A DNA stretch of 64,000 bases, taken from positions 186,001-250,000 of the forward strand of contig NZ_NEXX01000002.1 of the NCBI RefSeq assembly GCF_002174125.1, in the 5' to 3' direction. The notes under the pieces were generated by a model. The model saw only the letters and a program-made list of their open reading frames with translations, searched no databases and was not told the DNA's origin. The translations under genes were made by a program, and so were the position numbers. The DNA is from Acinetobacter populi. GTDB taxonomy: Bacteria > Pseudomonadota > Gammaproteobacteria > Pseudomonadales > Moraxellaceae. This document shows, piece after piece, positions 26,467 through 36,340 of the stretch (the stretch's first letter is position 1; the number at the start of each line of letters is the position of its first letter).

Positions 26467-28704
26467 TTACGCATCAACAGTTGCCAAAACAGTATTGAAA
26501 GTCGCACTTGGACGCATCACAGCGTTTACTTTGCTTTGATCAACAGCATAGTAACCACCAATATCAGCAGGTTTACCCTGTACATCGGCAAGTTCAGCAA
26601 CAATTTTCTGTTCATTTTCAGCCAGTGCCTTAGCAAGCGGTGCAAACTTGGCTTTCAACTCAGCATCTTCGTCCTGTGCAGCAAGTGCTTCAGCCCAGTA
26701 CAATGACAGATAGAAATGACTGCCACGGTTATCAATCTCACCAGTACGACGAGATGGAGACTTACCATTATCGAGCAACTTACCAGTTGCCTGATCCAGT
26801 GTCTTGGCTAACAGCTTCGCACGCGCATTGTTTTCCTTGATCCCCAGCTCTTCCAGAGAAACAGCCAATGCAAGGAACTCACCCAGCGAATCCCAACGCA
26901 GATGGTTTTCTTCAACCAATTGCTGTACATGTTTCGGTGCCGAACCACCCGCACCTGTTTCGTACATACCGCCACCAGCCATTAATGGCACAATCGACAG
27001 CATTTTTGCAGAAGTACCCAATTCCATAATCGGGAACAAGTCTGTCAGGTAGTCACGCAGGATGTTACCGGTTACAGAGATAGTATCAAGACCGCGTGCC
27101 ACACGTTCAAGCGTATAACGCATTGCACGTACCTGTGACATGATTTGAATATCCAGACCAGTGGTATCGTGATCTTTCAGGTAAGTTTGTACTTTTTTAA
27201 TCAGTTCGTTTTCGTGTGGACGATACGGATCCAACCAGAAAATAGCCGGCATACCAGAATTACGGGCACGCGTTACGGCAAGTTTTACCCAGTCACGGAT
27301 TGGTGCATCTTTCACCTGACACATACGCCAGATATCACCAGCCTCAACATTTTGAGACATCAATACTTCACCCGTATCAATATCTGTGATATTGGCAACA
27401 CCAGCCTCAGGAATTTCAAAGGTCTTGTCGTGTGAGCCGTATTCTTCAGCTTTTTGTGCCATCAGACCAACGTTTGGCACAGTACCCATCGTTTTCGGAT
27501 CGAAGTTGCCATTCCATTTACAGAAATTGATCATTTCCTGATAGATACGTGCAAAAGTTGATTCAGGCATTACGGCTTTAGCGTCATACTGTTTGCCATC
27601 TGCACCCCACATTTTACCACCAGCACGAATCATTGCAGGCATTGATGCATCTACAATAATGTCATTTGGGGAATGGAAGTTGGTAATGCCTTTGGCAGAA
27701 TCCACCATCGCCAATGCAGGACGGTGTTCCTGGCAAGCATGTAAATCTTCGATAATTTCTTCACGCAGCGATGTTGGCAATGTTTCGATTTTCTCATACA
27801 GTGCCGACATACCATTATTGACATTGATGCCTAACTCTTCAAAGAGTTTGCCATGTTTTTCAAATGCGTCTTTATAATAGATCTTCACACAATGACCGAA
27901 TACAATCGGGTGTGATACTTTCATCATTGTCGCTTTAACGTGCAACGAAAATAAAATACCTGCTTCACGGCAATCTTCGAGTTGTTTCTCGTAGAATTCG
28001 CAAAGTGCTTTCTTACTCATAAACATCGAATCAATGATTTCGCCATCTAAAAGCGCAACTTTTGGCTTAAGAACAATGCTCTTACCATCGGTTGTGATCA
28101 GTTCCATCTTGACATTGCGTGCACGGTCAAGTGTCATTGACTTTTCACCGTGATAAAAATCACCATGTTCCATATGTGAAACATGCGTTTGTGACCATTG
28201 CTTCCATTCACTCATCGAATGTGGATGCTTTCTAGCGTAATTTTTTACCGCAGCAGGCGCACGACGGTCAGAGTTCCCTTCACGCAGTACAGGGTTTACA
28301 GCAGAACCCAGGCATTTGCCATAACGGGCTTTAATTGCTTTTTCTTCCTCAGTGGTCGGGTTTTCCGGATAGTCCGGAATAGCGTAACCTTTAGACTGGA
28401 GTTCTTTGATACATGATGTCAACTGCCCAACAGATGCACTGATATTTGGCAGTTTGATAATGTTTGTGTCTGGATCCTGCGTAAGATGACCTAGCTCTGC
28501 CAGAGTATTCGGAACCTTTTGCTCATCGCTTAGGTAATCCGTGAATTCTGAGAGCACGCGTGCGGCAACGGAGATATCTTTTTTAACGATATCAATGTCA
28601 GCTGGCTTAGTAAAGGTCTCTATGATCGGCAGTAGCGAATAGGTCGCCAATAGTGGCGCCTCATCAGTCAGTGTGTAAATGATTGTTGACTTTCCACCAG
28701 CCAT
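26467..28704 (-). CDS. idh: NADP-dependent isocitrate dehydrogenase, monomeric type
   Basis: A 745-residue monomeric (IDH-II) enzyme of the usual family length. It catalyses the same reaction as Icd but has an unrelated sequence. Family stretches include [20 protein letters not shown] near residue 80, [20 protein letters not shown], and near the C-terminus [26 protein letters not shown] precedes the ATG by 7 nt. Organisms with both forms (Acinetobacter, Colwellia, Psychrobacter) use them under different conditions. In Colwellia the monomeric form is cold-active. Confidence 0.97.
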   Translation of the reverse strand: MAGGKSTIIYTLTDEAPLLATYSLLPIIETFTKPADIDIVKKDISVAARVLSEFTDYLSDEQKVPNTLAELGHLTQDPDTNIIKLPNISASVGQLTSCIKELQSKGYAIPDYPENPTTEEEKAIKARYGKCLGSAVNPVLREGNSDRRAPAAVKNYARKHPHSMSEWKQWSQTHVSHMEHGDFYHGEKSMTLDRARNVKMELITTDGKSIVLKPKVALLDGEIIDSMFMSKKALCEFYEKQLEDCREAGILFSLHVKATMMKVSHPIVFGHCVKIYYKDAFEKHGKLFEELGINVNNGMSALYEKIETLPTSLREEIIEDLHACQEHRPALAMVDSAKGITNFHSPNDIIVDASMPAMIRAGGKMWGADGKQYDAKAVMPESTFARIYQEMINFCKWNGNFDPKTMGTVPNVGLMAQKAEEYGSHDKTFEIPEAGVANITDIDTGEVLMSQNVEAGDIWRMCQVKDAPIRDWVKLAVTRARNSGMPAIFWLDPYRPHENELIKKVQTYLKDHDTTGLDIQIMSQVRAMRYTLERVARGLDTISVTGNILRDYLTDLFPIMELGTSAKMLSIVPLMAGGGMYETGAGGSAPKHVQQLVEENHLRWDSLGEFLALAVSLEELGIKENNARAKLLAKTLDQATGKLLDNGKSPSRRTGEIDNRGSHFYLSLYWAEALAAQDEDAELKAKFAPLAKALAENEQKIVAELADVQGKPADIGGYYAVDQSKVNAVMRPSATFNTVLATVDA

Positions 28705-29316
28705 ATATAGCCCCTTGCTTTAAATTAAATTTTTAGAACCGAGCAAAGTACTCAATCCTGTGTACCGATTTGCTTAAAAACATAACCCCGAGAGTATCGA
28801 CTCTCATGGGCTTACAGTCAACGATATATCTTGTGATAGTGACATTTCGCCAGGAAATACCATAGCCTATTCTGCTTGGCTTTTGTCTACATCTAGACTA
28901 ATTGCTTAGAAATTTGAATTTGTATGCTATGGCATTATCTGCTATGTCAATCATCGCTATTATTATAACTCTTCAACTTTATAATATTATTACTATAGAT
29001 TGCTTTGATTGACCGAACCCAATTGAAACTTAAAAATCTATGCTCAACAGGACAAAACCTCTATTGATGGTCAATATTTGATGAGGAAGAAGGATATTAC
29101 ATATTCATTAAACAAACATAAAATCAATTACAAAAAGTCAAACAATATAAACTTAATAATAGAAGCTTAAAATAAAATTGTTATTTAATCTTCATTATTT
29201 TTTTAATTACGCTCTTCCTCAAAATCAGAAGGAGATACAATTCAAGCCTTATGGAAAGAAAACAGATGCTTTGTGTTATATAAATTTCAAAGCATCGACG
29301 ATCACACGAGTATTTT
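28705..29316. other. intergenic region, 612 bp, no gene seen
   Basis: AT-rich DNA between the start of monomeric idh and the end of the OsmC gene. A short palindrome GAGAGTATCGACTCTC at 28790-28805 lies 85 nt upstream of the idh start and could be an operator or leader hairpin. I see no credible reading frame; the frame at 29181-29510 is a shadow of the OsmC gene. Confidence 0.5.
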
Positions 29317-29742
29317 TTATTCTGCGACTTCAATAATTTCAAAATCGTGGGTAATTTCCACGCCACCATCATGTAGCATCTTACTGGCTGAACAATATTT
29401 TTCCGCAGATAGCTCAACAGCTTTGGCAACTTGTTTTTCTTTAACAGCTCGTCCACTGACAATAAAATGTAAATGAATTTTGGTAAAGACCGCTGGAATC
29501 GTGTCCGCACGCTCGGCTTGGAGTTCGCATTTTACATCAGTAATATCTTGGCGCGATTTTTTAAGAATTGTTACAATATCGAATGATGCGCAACCACCTA
29601 GCCCCAGAAGTATCAATTCCATTGGGCGAGCACCGCGGTTTTGTCCACCATACTCTGCCGAACCGTCCATAATTACCTCATGTCCACTCTCGGAAGTGGC
29701 TTTAAATGAGACATTATCTAACCATTGAACACTTGCTTGCAT
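29317..29742 (-). CDS. OsmC/YhfA-like family protein
   Basis: A 141-residue OsmC-fold protein. It has the redox cysteine motif LGGCASFDIVTIL and the second cysteine in EKYCSASKML, the pair used by OsmC/Ohr proteins against organic peroxides. The YhfA branch is functionally less clear. TAGGAGT lies 5 nt before the ATG at 29742. It is divergent from vfr/crp, as yhfA is from crp in E. coli, so the pair is an old gammaproteobacterial neighbourhood. Confidence 0.9.
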   Translation of the reverse strand: MQASVQWLDNVSFKATSESGHEVIMDGSAEYGGQNRGARPMELILLGLGGCASFDIVTILKKSRQDITDVKCELQAERADTIPAVFTKIHLHFIVSGRAVKEKQVAKAVELSAEKYCSASKMLHDGGVEITHDFEIIEVAE

Positions 29743-29868
29743 TGCAACTCCTACTAAAAAAATATACATTTCTATATCGGATTGTATAGTAGCATATCAC
29801 CACTGTATACATATGACTTTATATGTATATCGTAAGTGGTTATTCTGTTTAAAAACTTGGGGTTAGTC

Positions 29869-30591
29869 ATGTTCTCTTCTGATTTTTCTAAATTAAGTAC
29901 TGATGCTTTGTCACCAGGACAATTACCTGATTCTGTAAAAGCCTTACTTAAGCGTGCAAAAATCAATCGTTTCCCTAAAAAAACAACTATTGTGCATGCG
30001 GGGACGGAATCCCATTCACTTTATTTGATTTTAAAAGGTTCTGTATCCATCATTATTGAAGAAGATGATACACGTGAAATTATTGTCGCCTATTTAAATG
30101 CAGGCGATTTTTTTGGTGAAATGGGCTTGTTTGAAGCCAAACCGCAACGTACTGCCGAAGTACGTACTCGTGAAGTATGTGAAATTGCCGAAATTGATTA
30201 CGATACCTTCCACGAATTATGCCGTCAGTATCCGGACTTAAGTTATGCTGTATTTGCACAACTGGCGCGCCGTTTAAAAAATACCACGCGTAAAGTGACT
30301 GATCTTGCCTTTATTGATGTATCAGGTCGTATTGCCCGTTGCCTGATTGAGCTGGCAGAACAACCCGAAGCCATGATGTTGCCAAATGGTCGTCAAATCC
30401 GCATTACCCGTCAGGAAATTGGTCGATTGGTGGGATGTTCCCGCGAGATGGTAGGACGTGTTTTAAAAACCCTTGAAGAACAAGGCATGATTGAGACCGA
30501 TGGTAAAGCAATCCTGATTTATGATAGCTCATTAAAGCCGACCGAATCCAATGAACCTGTTGCTGACGATTTTGATGAAGATGAGGAATAA
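29869..30591 (+). CDS. vfr: Crp/Vfr-type global regulator
   Basis: A 240-residue CRP-family protein. The cyclic-nucleotide domain (about 20-140) has GDFFGEMGLFEAKPQRTAEV, in which the usual Arg-Ser of the phosphate-binding cassette is Arg-Thr. The C-terminal winged HTH has ITRQEIGRLVGCSREMVGRV, nearly identical to Vfr and CRP recognition helices. A short acidic tail ends the protein. GGGG precedes the ATG at 29869. It presumably binds cAMP and controls virulence and surface traits, as Vfr does in Pseudomonas. It is divergent from the OsmC-like gene and followed by a clear terminator. Confidence 0.92.
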   Translation: MFSSDFSKLSTDALSPGQLPDSVKALLKRAKINRFPKKTTIVHAGTESHSLYLILKGSVSIIIEEDDTREIIVAYLNAGDFFGEMGLFEAKPQRTAEVRTREVCEIAEIDYDTFHELCRQYPDLSYAVFAQLARRLKNTTRKVTDLAFIDVSGRIARCLIELAEQPEAMMLPNGRQIRITRQEIGRLVGCSREMVGRVLKTLEEQGMIETDGKAILIYDSSLKPTESNEPVADDFDEDEE

Positions 30592-30654
30592 CCCCCATTA
30601 ACTCTTTAGTCTCTATGCGTATCCCAGATCAGTAAACATCTACACTAAAAAACC

Positions 30655-30682
30655 CCGATCATCTAAATGATCGGTTTTTTTT
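30655..30682 (+). terminator. terminator of vfr
   Basis: Perfect 8-bp stem CCGATCAT with ATGATCGG around CTAA, followed by eight T residues. Confidence 0.9.
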
Positions 30683-30764
30683 CATCGATTTAAATTCTTG
30701 TGAATCAATTATAAGATTAAATTCATCGGACATCATAAAAATGACATCCGACTTGTTTTAAATC

Positions 30765-32219
30765 TTATTTTTTATCACCAGGAATTTTTGGATAGCTTAC
30801 ACCGCACATTTGCTCTGCAATACGCAATACTTGACAGCTATAGCCGACTTCATTGTCATACCAGACATAGGCAGTTAAATGTGTACCTGAAGCAATCGTT
30901 GCCTGTGCATCAAAGACACCTGCGGTACGGGAACCAATAAAGTCGCTTGATACCACTTCAGTTGAATTGGTATAGCCGATTTGACCCTGTAAACTTGAGA
31001 AAATGGAAATCTGACGGATGTATTCGTTAACTTCGTCACGATCAACTTCTTTTTCCAATGTTAAATTCAGGATTGCCAATGATACGTTTGGTGTTGGTAC
31101 ACGCACAGAGTTACCAGTCAATTTACCTTTAAGCTGTGGTAAAGCTTTGGCAACTGCTTTAGCTGCACCTGTTTCGGTAATGACCATATTCAATGTTGCT
31201 GCACGACCACGACGATCTGCCTTATGATAGTTATCAATCAGGTTTTGATCATTGGTGAAAGAGTGAACAGTTTCAACATGACCATTCAAGACATGATATT
31301 TTTCGTCCAATACTTTTAAGACAGGCGTAATCGCATTGGTCGTACAACTTGCAGCAGAGATAATTTTATCTTCATCTAAAATGTCTGCTTGGTTAACACC
31401 ATACACGACATTCTTCATTTCGCCTTTACCTGGTGCAGTTAATACAACACGAGCAATTCCAGGACATTTTAAATGCTGGCTTAAACCTTCTGCATCACGC
31501 CATTTACCGGTATTGTCGATAAGTAAAGCGTTTTCAATACCATATTCGGTATAATCAATTTCACTCGGATTTGATGCATAAATCACTTTAATGAAATTAC
31601 CATTGGCAATAATGGCTTCATTTTCTTCATCAATAGAAATTGTACCCGAGAATGAACCATGAATTGAATCACGACGCAATAAAGATGCACGTTTTGCCAA
31701 ATCACCATCAGCAGTTCTACGCACAACAATCGCTTTTAAGCTTAAACCACGACCAAGACCAGACTGACCAATAATCAAACGTGCCAGAATACGGCCGATA
31801 CGACCAAAACCGTAAAGCACCACGTCTTTAGGTTCACATGTTGGAGAGTTTCCTTCAATCGGCTGTACTGCTTTAGCAACAAAAGCGTCAATATCACCGC
31901 CCTGTTCTTTATATTCTGTAGCAAGTTTACCCAGATCAATTTCGGCAGAACCAATATTGTCGATTTTTGCCAACGCTTCTAGTAAAGGTATGGTATTTAC
32001 GACAGACAATTCGACATCCATCATACGGGTAATACGATGTGCTTTTAAAATTTGAATCACGGAACGATTAACTAAAGAACGTCCATAAATGGTGGTCACA
32101 ATATTTTTTTCACGATATAACTGACCAATTAATGCGATCATTCGCTCTGCAATTTCTTCGCGGTTTTTCCAACGACCTTGATGTTCTTGGTGTAGGGCGA
32201 TGATAGTATCTTTACTCAC
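30765..32219 (-). CDS. gap: glyceraldehyde-3-phosphate dehydrogenase, long form
   Basis: A 484-487-residue GAPDH with about 130 extra N-terminal residues of helical character. The Rossmann motif is YGFGRIGRILARLI near residue 140. The catalytic Cys lies in SAASCTTNAITPV and the phosphate-binding segment is RRGRAATLNM. The same long form occurs in Pseudomonas and relatives, where it serves gluconeogenesis. In the ATG-started frame (32228) GAGG abuts the start. A GTG at 32219 is nine bases beyond and better spaced, so I place the start there; either is possible. Acinetobacter lacks a normal glycolytic flux, which fits a gluconeogenic role. Confidence 0.92.
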   Translation of the reverse strand: MSKDTIIALHQEHQGRWKNREEIAERMIALIGQLYREKNIVTTIYGRSLVNRSVIQILKAHRITRMMDVELSVVNTIPLLEALAKIDNIGSAEIDLGKLATEYKEQGGDIDAFVAKAVQPIEGNSPTCEPKDVVLYGFGRIGRILARLIIGQSGLGRGLSLKAIVVRRTADGDLAKRASLLRRDSIHGSFSGTISIDEENEAIIANGNFIKVIYASNPSEIDYTEYGIENALLIDNTGKWRDAEGLSQHLKCPGIARVVLTAPGKGEMKNVVYGVNQADILDEDKIISAASCTTNAITPVLKVLDEKYHVLNGHVETVHSFTNDQNLIDNYHKADRRGRAATLNMVITETGAAKAVAKALPQLKGKLTGNSVRVPTPNVSLAILNLTLEKEVDRDEVNEYIRQISIFSSLQGQIGYTNSTEVVSSDFIGSRTAGVFDAQATIASGTHLTAYVWYDNEVGYSCQVLRIAEQMCGVSYPKIPGDKK

Positions 32220-32389
32220 GGAATACATCCTCTAGTGATTTGTTTAGCGTGAAACGCTCGTTTTAAAATGAGCATATTTTAATTGAAAATGAACATTTTT
32301 GAAATCTAAATGCAAATATTTTGCAATAAAAGTCTAGTATGTATTGAGATTACAAAGAAAAGTATACAAAGCAATGCATAAATTGCACC

Positions 32390-32971
32390 TTACTCATGTT
32401 TAACCGTAATCAAATCATTCAATTTAAAGCCGGCTGTTTTGGCAATATTCAAATATTCTTCCACAATACTCGAATCAAGTTGTGGAGACCGGGCAAGCAA
32501 CCATAAAGATTTACGGTTTGAATTACCAATCAACACAACCTGCCCTTCAGGATCAATCTGCATGATCCAGTGGTGGCCTTTTCTTAAATATCTAAAGATG
32601 GAGGGCAAATATTTAATAAGAAACTTACTATTATCGGGTGCATTGACAATTTTAATATCGGCATGAAACTGGCCAATTCTACCTTCTTTGGTTTGATAGC
32701 GTAATTCCAGATTGAGATGATTTTCTGACTGTAAGGTATATTCCAAACGGATATTTTTAAATGAAGATCGTTCGGTCACAACAGGTTTTCTGGCAATTTC
32801 ATACCAGTGACCTAAAAATTGATCCAAATCAACCTTCTTGGCGACAGCCATACTTCTTGGCCGAAGATCCCATAACAATTTCCCTGCACCTAACCCAATC
32901 AATGCGGCACCGCCTACCACAATTTTTAATACGCGTAGTCTTTTATTGGAAGAATGAGGAATTATTTCCAT
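32390..32971 (-). CDS. blc: lipocalin family protein (Blc-like)
   Basis: A 193-residue lipocalin. The barrel signature is FLGHWYEIAR (GxW motif), then the family segments HWIMQIDPEGQVVLIG and LWLLARSP. Bacterial Blc is an outer-membrane lipoprotein. Here the N-terminus has a hydrophobic stretch (IVVGGAALIGLGAG) with no lipobox cysteine, so it is probably anchored to the inner membrane or exported by an uncleaved signal. The ATG at 32971 (MEIIPHSS) follows CTGGAGC at somewhat long spacing. The likely ligands are fatty acids or lysophospholipids. Confidence 0.85.
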   Translation of the reverse strand: MEIIPHSSNKRLRVLKIVVGGAALIGLGAGKLLWDLRPRSMAVAKKVDLDQFLGHWYEIARKPVVTERSSFKNIRLEYTLQSENHLNLELRYQTKEGRIGQFHADIKIVNAPDNSKFLIKYLPSIFRYLRKGHHWIMQIDPEGQVVLIGNSNRKSLWLLARSPQLDSSIVEEYLNIAKTAGFKLNDLITVKHE

Positions 32972-33089
32972 TGTTGCATGCGCTCCAGAGTATTTTATTT
33001 TACTATATTTCAACTATAGGTAAAATCGTGATGCTGTTCAACAAATAGCGCAGACAAATCATCTAAATTGTCAGACAAAACACTTTCTT

Positions 33090-35111
33090 TTATCCCAAAA
33101 GCTGCGCTTTTAAACGAAGAATTTCATCACGTAATCTTGCGGCTTGTTCAAATTGTAGATCCTTAGATGCCTTTAACATTTCTTTTTCCAGTTTATTAAT
33201 ATGTCGGGAGAATAATTTTGGATCGGCAATCAAATGCTGCTCATCGTCACTCAATACACGCGATTTTGCCGATAATGAGATTTCCTCATCTTCCTCATAG
33301 ACCTCTCCAGTATCAATATCCTTGCTAATCTGACGCACGGTACTCCGTGGGGTAATACCATGCGCTTCGTTAAACTCAATCTGCTTGGCCCGACGACGAT
33401 CCGTTTCATCAATCGCCTTTTGCATGGAATCAGTAATTCGATCTGCATAAAGAATCGCTTTACCTTTTACATTTCGAGCTGCCCGCCCAATAGTTTGAAT
33501 CAATGATCGCTCTGATCTTAAAAAGCCTTCTTTATCAGCATCCAAAATAGCAACCAACGATACTTCTGGCATATCCAAACCTTCCCGTAACAGATTGATC
33601 CCGACCAGTACATCATGTACACCGGTACGCAATTCATGAATAATTTTGACCCGCTCCACAGTATCAATATCGGAGTGTAAATAAGCGACTTTAATCCCAT
33701 ATTCTTTTAAGTAACTGGTTAAGTCTTCTGCCATACGCTTGGTCAGTGTGGTAACCAAAACCCGCTCATTAATATCCTTGCGAATGTTAATTTCCGATAA
33801 GACATCATCGACTTGTGTCAACACCGGACGTACTTCAATTTCGGGATCAATCAAGCCCGTTGGCCGTACCACCTGCTCTACAATTTGCTCGGCATGTTCC
33901 AGTTCATAATGTGCAGGGGTCGCACTCACATAAATCGTATCTGGCGTAATCCGTTCCCATTCTTCAAATTTCATGGGGCGATTATCTAGCGCACTAGGTA
34001 AACGGAAACCATAATTCACCAGATTTTCCTTACGAGAACGGTCTCCTTTGTACATGGCACCAATTTGCGGAATGGTCACATGTGATTCGTCAATGATGAG
34101 CAAACCATCTTCTGGCACATAATCAAATAATGTCGGTGGCGCTTCACCTGCCTGACGACCAGATAAATGGCGGGAATAGTTTTCGATTCCATTACAATAG
34201 CCAAGCTGCTGGATCATTTCCAGATCATACCGAGTACGCTGCTCTAGACGTTGTGCTTCAACCAATTTGTCATGTTCTTTAAAAAAAGCCAATTGTTGCT
34301 TTAATTCGGTTTTAATCGTACCAACTGCTTTTTCTAGACTTTCCCGGGGTGTCACATAATGGCTTTTCGGATAAATCGTCACACGAGGCACTTTGCGTAC
34401 CAGCTTGCCTGTCAATGGGTCAAACCAGCGAATCGAATCCACTTCATCATCAAATAATTCAATACGGATGGCATTTTGTTCGGATTCGGCAGGAAAAACA
34501 TCAAGAATCTCGCCACGAATACGATAAGTCCCTCGAGTAAACTCGATTTCATTGCGACTATATTGCATCGCAACCAAACGACGAATCAGTTCATCGCGAT
34601 TGATCCGATCACCTTCCACCACATGCAAGAGCATTTGCATATAGGCTTCCGGATCACCCAAACCATAAATGGCAGATACTGAAGCAACGATAATGGCATC
34701 ACGTCGTTCCAGTAATGTCCGTGTTGCCGATAAACGCATCTGATCAATATGATCATTGATCGCCGCATCTTTCTCAATAAAGGTATCAGATGAAGGCACA
34801 TAAGCTTCTGGCTGATAATAATCATAATAACTGACAAAATATTCGACAGCATTATTTGGGAAAAATGCTTTAAATTCGCCATACAATTGTGCAGCCAGCG
34901 TTTTATTATGCGCCATGATAATCGTTGGACGCTGGGTTTGTGCAATCACATTGGCCATGGTATAGGTTTTACCCGACCCCGTTACACCAAGTAAAAGCTG
35001 ATTTTTTTGTCCGTGTTCCAAGCCTGCAACTAATTTTTCAATCGCTTGAGGTTGATCACCTGCCGGAGCAAAATCAGTAACTAAAACAAATGGTTGATTA
35101 TCTTCACTCAT
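33090..35111 (-). CDS. uvrB: excinuclease ABC subunit B
   Basis: A 673-residue protein, the same length as E. coli UvrB. It is the damage-verifying helicase of nucleotide excision repair. Walker A is [17 protein letters not shown], the beta-hairpin region carries [12 protein letters not shown], helicase motif II is IDESH, and motif VI is QTIGRAARN. The C-terminal UVR domain, which binds UvrC, ends the protein ([20 protein letters not shown]). The ATG at 35111 (MSEDNQ) gives the usual N-terminus. It is a single gene. Confidence 0.97.
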   Translation of the reverse strand: MSEDNQPFVLVTDFAPAGDQPQAIEKLVAGLEHGQKNQLLLGVTGSGKTYTMANVIAQTQRPTIIMAHNKTLAAQLYGEFKAFFPNNAVEYFVSYYDYYQPEAYVPSSDTFIEKDAAINDHIDQMRLSATRTLLERRDAIIVASVSAIYGLGDPEAYMQMLLHVVEGDRINRDELIRRLVAMQYSRNEIEFTRGTYRIRGEILDVFPAESEQNAIRIELFDDEVDSIRWFDPLTGKLVRKVPRVTIYPKSHYVTPRESLEKAVGTIKTELKQQLAFFKEHDKLVEAQRLEQRTRYDLEMIQQLGYCNGIENYSRHLSGRQAGEAPPTLFDYVPEDGLLIIDESHVTIPQIGAMYKGDRSRKENLVNYGFRLPSALDNRPMKFEEWERITPDTIYVSATPAHYELEHAEQIVEQVVRPTGLIDPEIEVRPVLTQVDDVLSEINIRKDINERVLVTTLTKRMAEDLTSYLKEYGIKVAYLHSDIDTVERVKIIHELRTGVHDVLVGINLLREGLDMPEVSLVAILDADKEGFLRSERSLIQTIGRAARNVKGKAILYADRITDSMQKAIDETDRRRAKQIEFNEAHGITPRSTVRQISKDIDTGEVYEEDEEISLSAKSRVLSDDEQHLIADPKLFSRHINKLEKEMLKASKDLQFEQAARLRDEILRLKAQLLG

Positions 35112-35222
35112 AACACTCTCTACACACAATAATTCTTCTTACATTTAAATAGGTATTGCATTACATTTCTCAAATAACTTAAAATGATAAAAATTAACAT
35201 TTAAAAAACACACGGCTACAAA

Positions 35223-36143
35223 ATGATACATTTAAAAAATTTTCTCCTGTATTCATCATTGTTAATGCTACAAGCGTGTGGTGGAGGTGGGGAGATACAA
35301 TCTTCGCCAATTGTGCTCAATAATAATATAGATGTATACATTTTAGGGAGTAGTACACTTGAAAACATGATCCCAGCACTCGAAAGCACTGCAAAAACCT
35401 ATAATTACAACATACATAATTATGCTAAAGGTGGAGAGCAATTATATACTATGTGCCTAAGAATAGGTGCTTTTCCAGGCACTGTAAAATTTAGCAATAA
35501 TAATTTATCCTCCAGCACAAAAAACTATTTCATAGCTGACTGGCCTCTCGATTACTCTCTAAAAACCTTTGATGCCGAGGTAAATAATATAAAAGGTCAA
35601 GTTGGAGCTGATAAGAATGGATATTATTTCCAATTTAATACCCCTTCATCAATATTAGTGGATACAAATATAAATTATCCGGTTCATAGCAGCATACCAA
35701 CGACATCAAATAATGCTATCTTCATTGTAAATTTAGGTAAGAACAACTTCTACCAATCTAATCCTGAAATAAACACATCAGAATATATCATAAGTGAATC
35801 GAAAAAATGTATTAATTGGATTAGTGAAAATCTCACCAATAAAATCTTAGTAGTCGGATTCTTTAGTACAACACAAGCAAATGATAGCTTGATCAATAAA
35901 GTAAATACTGTAAATTCTTCTCTGTCTGACACATACAAAAACGCTTTTTATGATATAGAAAAATATATTGAAAGTGACCAAGTCTGGAGCGATACTAAAA
36001 TAAAACCAACTAACAATGATCTAAGTAATCAAAAAAATCACATATTACCTTCTAGTTTAGCAAAAGATGCCTTACATGTTAATGAAACAATAAATATAGC
36101 ATTGAGCAAAAAGCTACTTGATAGCTTAGCGCAGTTTAAATAA
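35223..36143 (+). CDS. lipoprotein with SGNH-hydrolase-like motifs
   Basis: A 306-residue lipoprotein. The signal peptide ends at lipobox LLMLQAC followed by GGGG (Cys at residue 19). Divergent SGNH/GDSL landmarks follow: ILGSSTLEN (block I, Ser probably nucleophile), NLGKNN (block III, where Gly-x-Asn normally continues), and DALHVN (block V, catalytic Asp-x-x-His). Such proteins de-O-acylate or transfer acyl groups on surface glycans. It is very AT-rich, like the acyltransferase 198 nt downstream, and the two were probably acquired together between uvrB and core genes. The hydrolase call is inference from three short motifs. Confidence 0.65.
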   Translation: MIHLKNFLLYSSLLMLQACGGGGEIQSSPIVLNNNIDVYILGSSTLENMIPALESTAKTYNYNIHNYAKGGEQLYTMCLRIGAFPGTVKFSNNNLSSSTKNYFIADWPLDYSLKTFDAEVNNIKGQVGADKNGYYFQFNTPSSILVDTNINYPVHSSIPTTSNNAIFIVNLGKNNFYQSNPEINTSEYIISESKKCINWISENLTNKILVVGFFSTTQANDSLINKVNTVNSSLSDTYKNAFYDIEKYIESDQVWSDTKIKPTNNDLSNQKNHILPSSLAKDALHVNETINIALSKKLLDSLAQFK

Positions 36144-36186
36144 CACAAATATAAACAATGGAAAACTATAAACCTATTCCATTAAG

Positions 36187-36225
36187 AGCAATAAATAAAA
36201 ATGATAATCATTTTTATTTATTGCT
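36187..36225. repeat. 18-bp perfect inverted repeat with Fur-like core
   Basis: The left arm at 36187-36204 begins AGCAATAAATAAAAATGA, and its exact complement fills 36208-36225 after a TAA loop. The centre, AATGATAATCATT, matches the core of a Fur box. It may terminate the lipoprotein transcript, act as a Fur operator for the acyltransferase 116 nt downstream, or both. Confidence 0.6.
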
Positions 36226-36340
36226 AAATACAAATTTATTATTAAAATTATACACAAATATAAAATAATATTTACCTGAAATATATTTCAAAAATATTAC
36301 ATAAAGATATAATTCACTTTTTATATTTTAATTTTCTGAT

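Noticed and set aside
29181..29510. 109-codon minus-strand frame overlapping the OsmC gene end
   Set aside because: Its upstream part is antiphase to OsmC and the rest is AT-rich noncoding sequence; no ribosome site or family features.
30726..30751. Hairpin TCGGACATCAT/ATGACATCCGA near the GAPDH stop as terminator
   Set aside because: Two central mismatches and no T-tract on the minus strand; uncertain.
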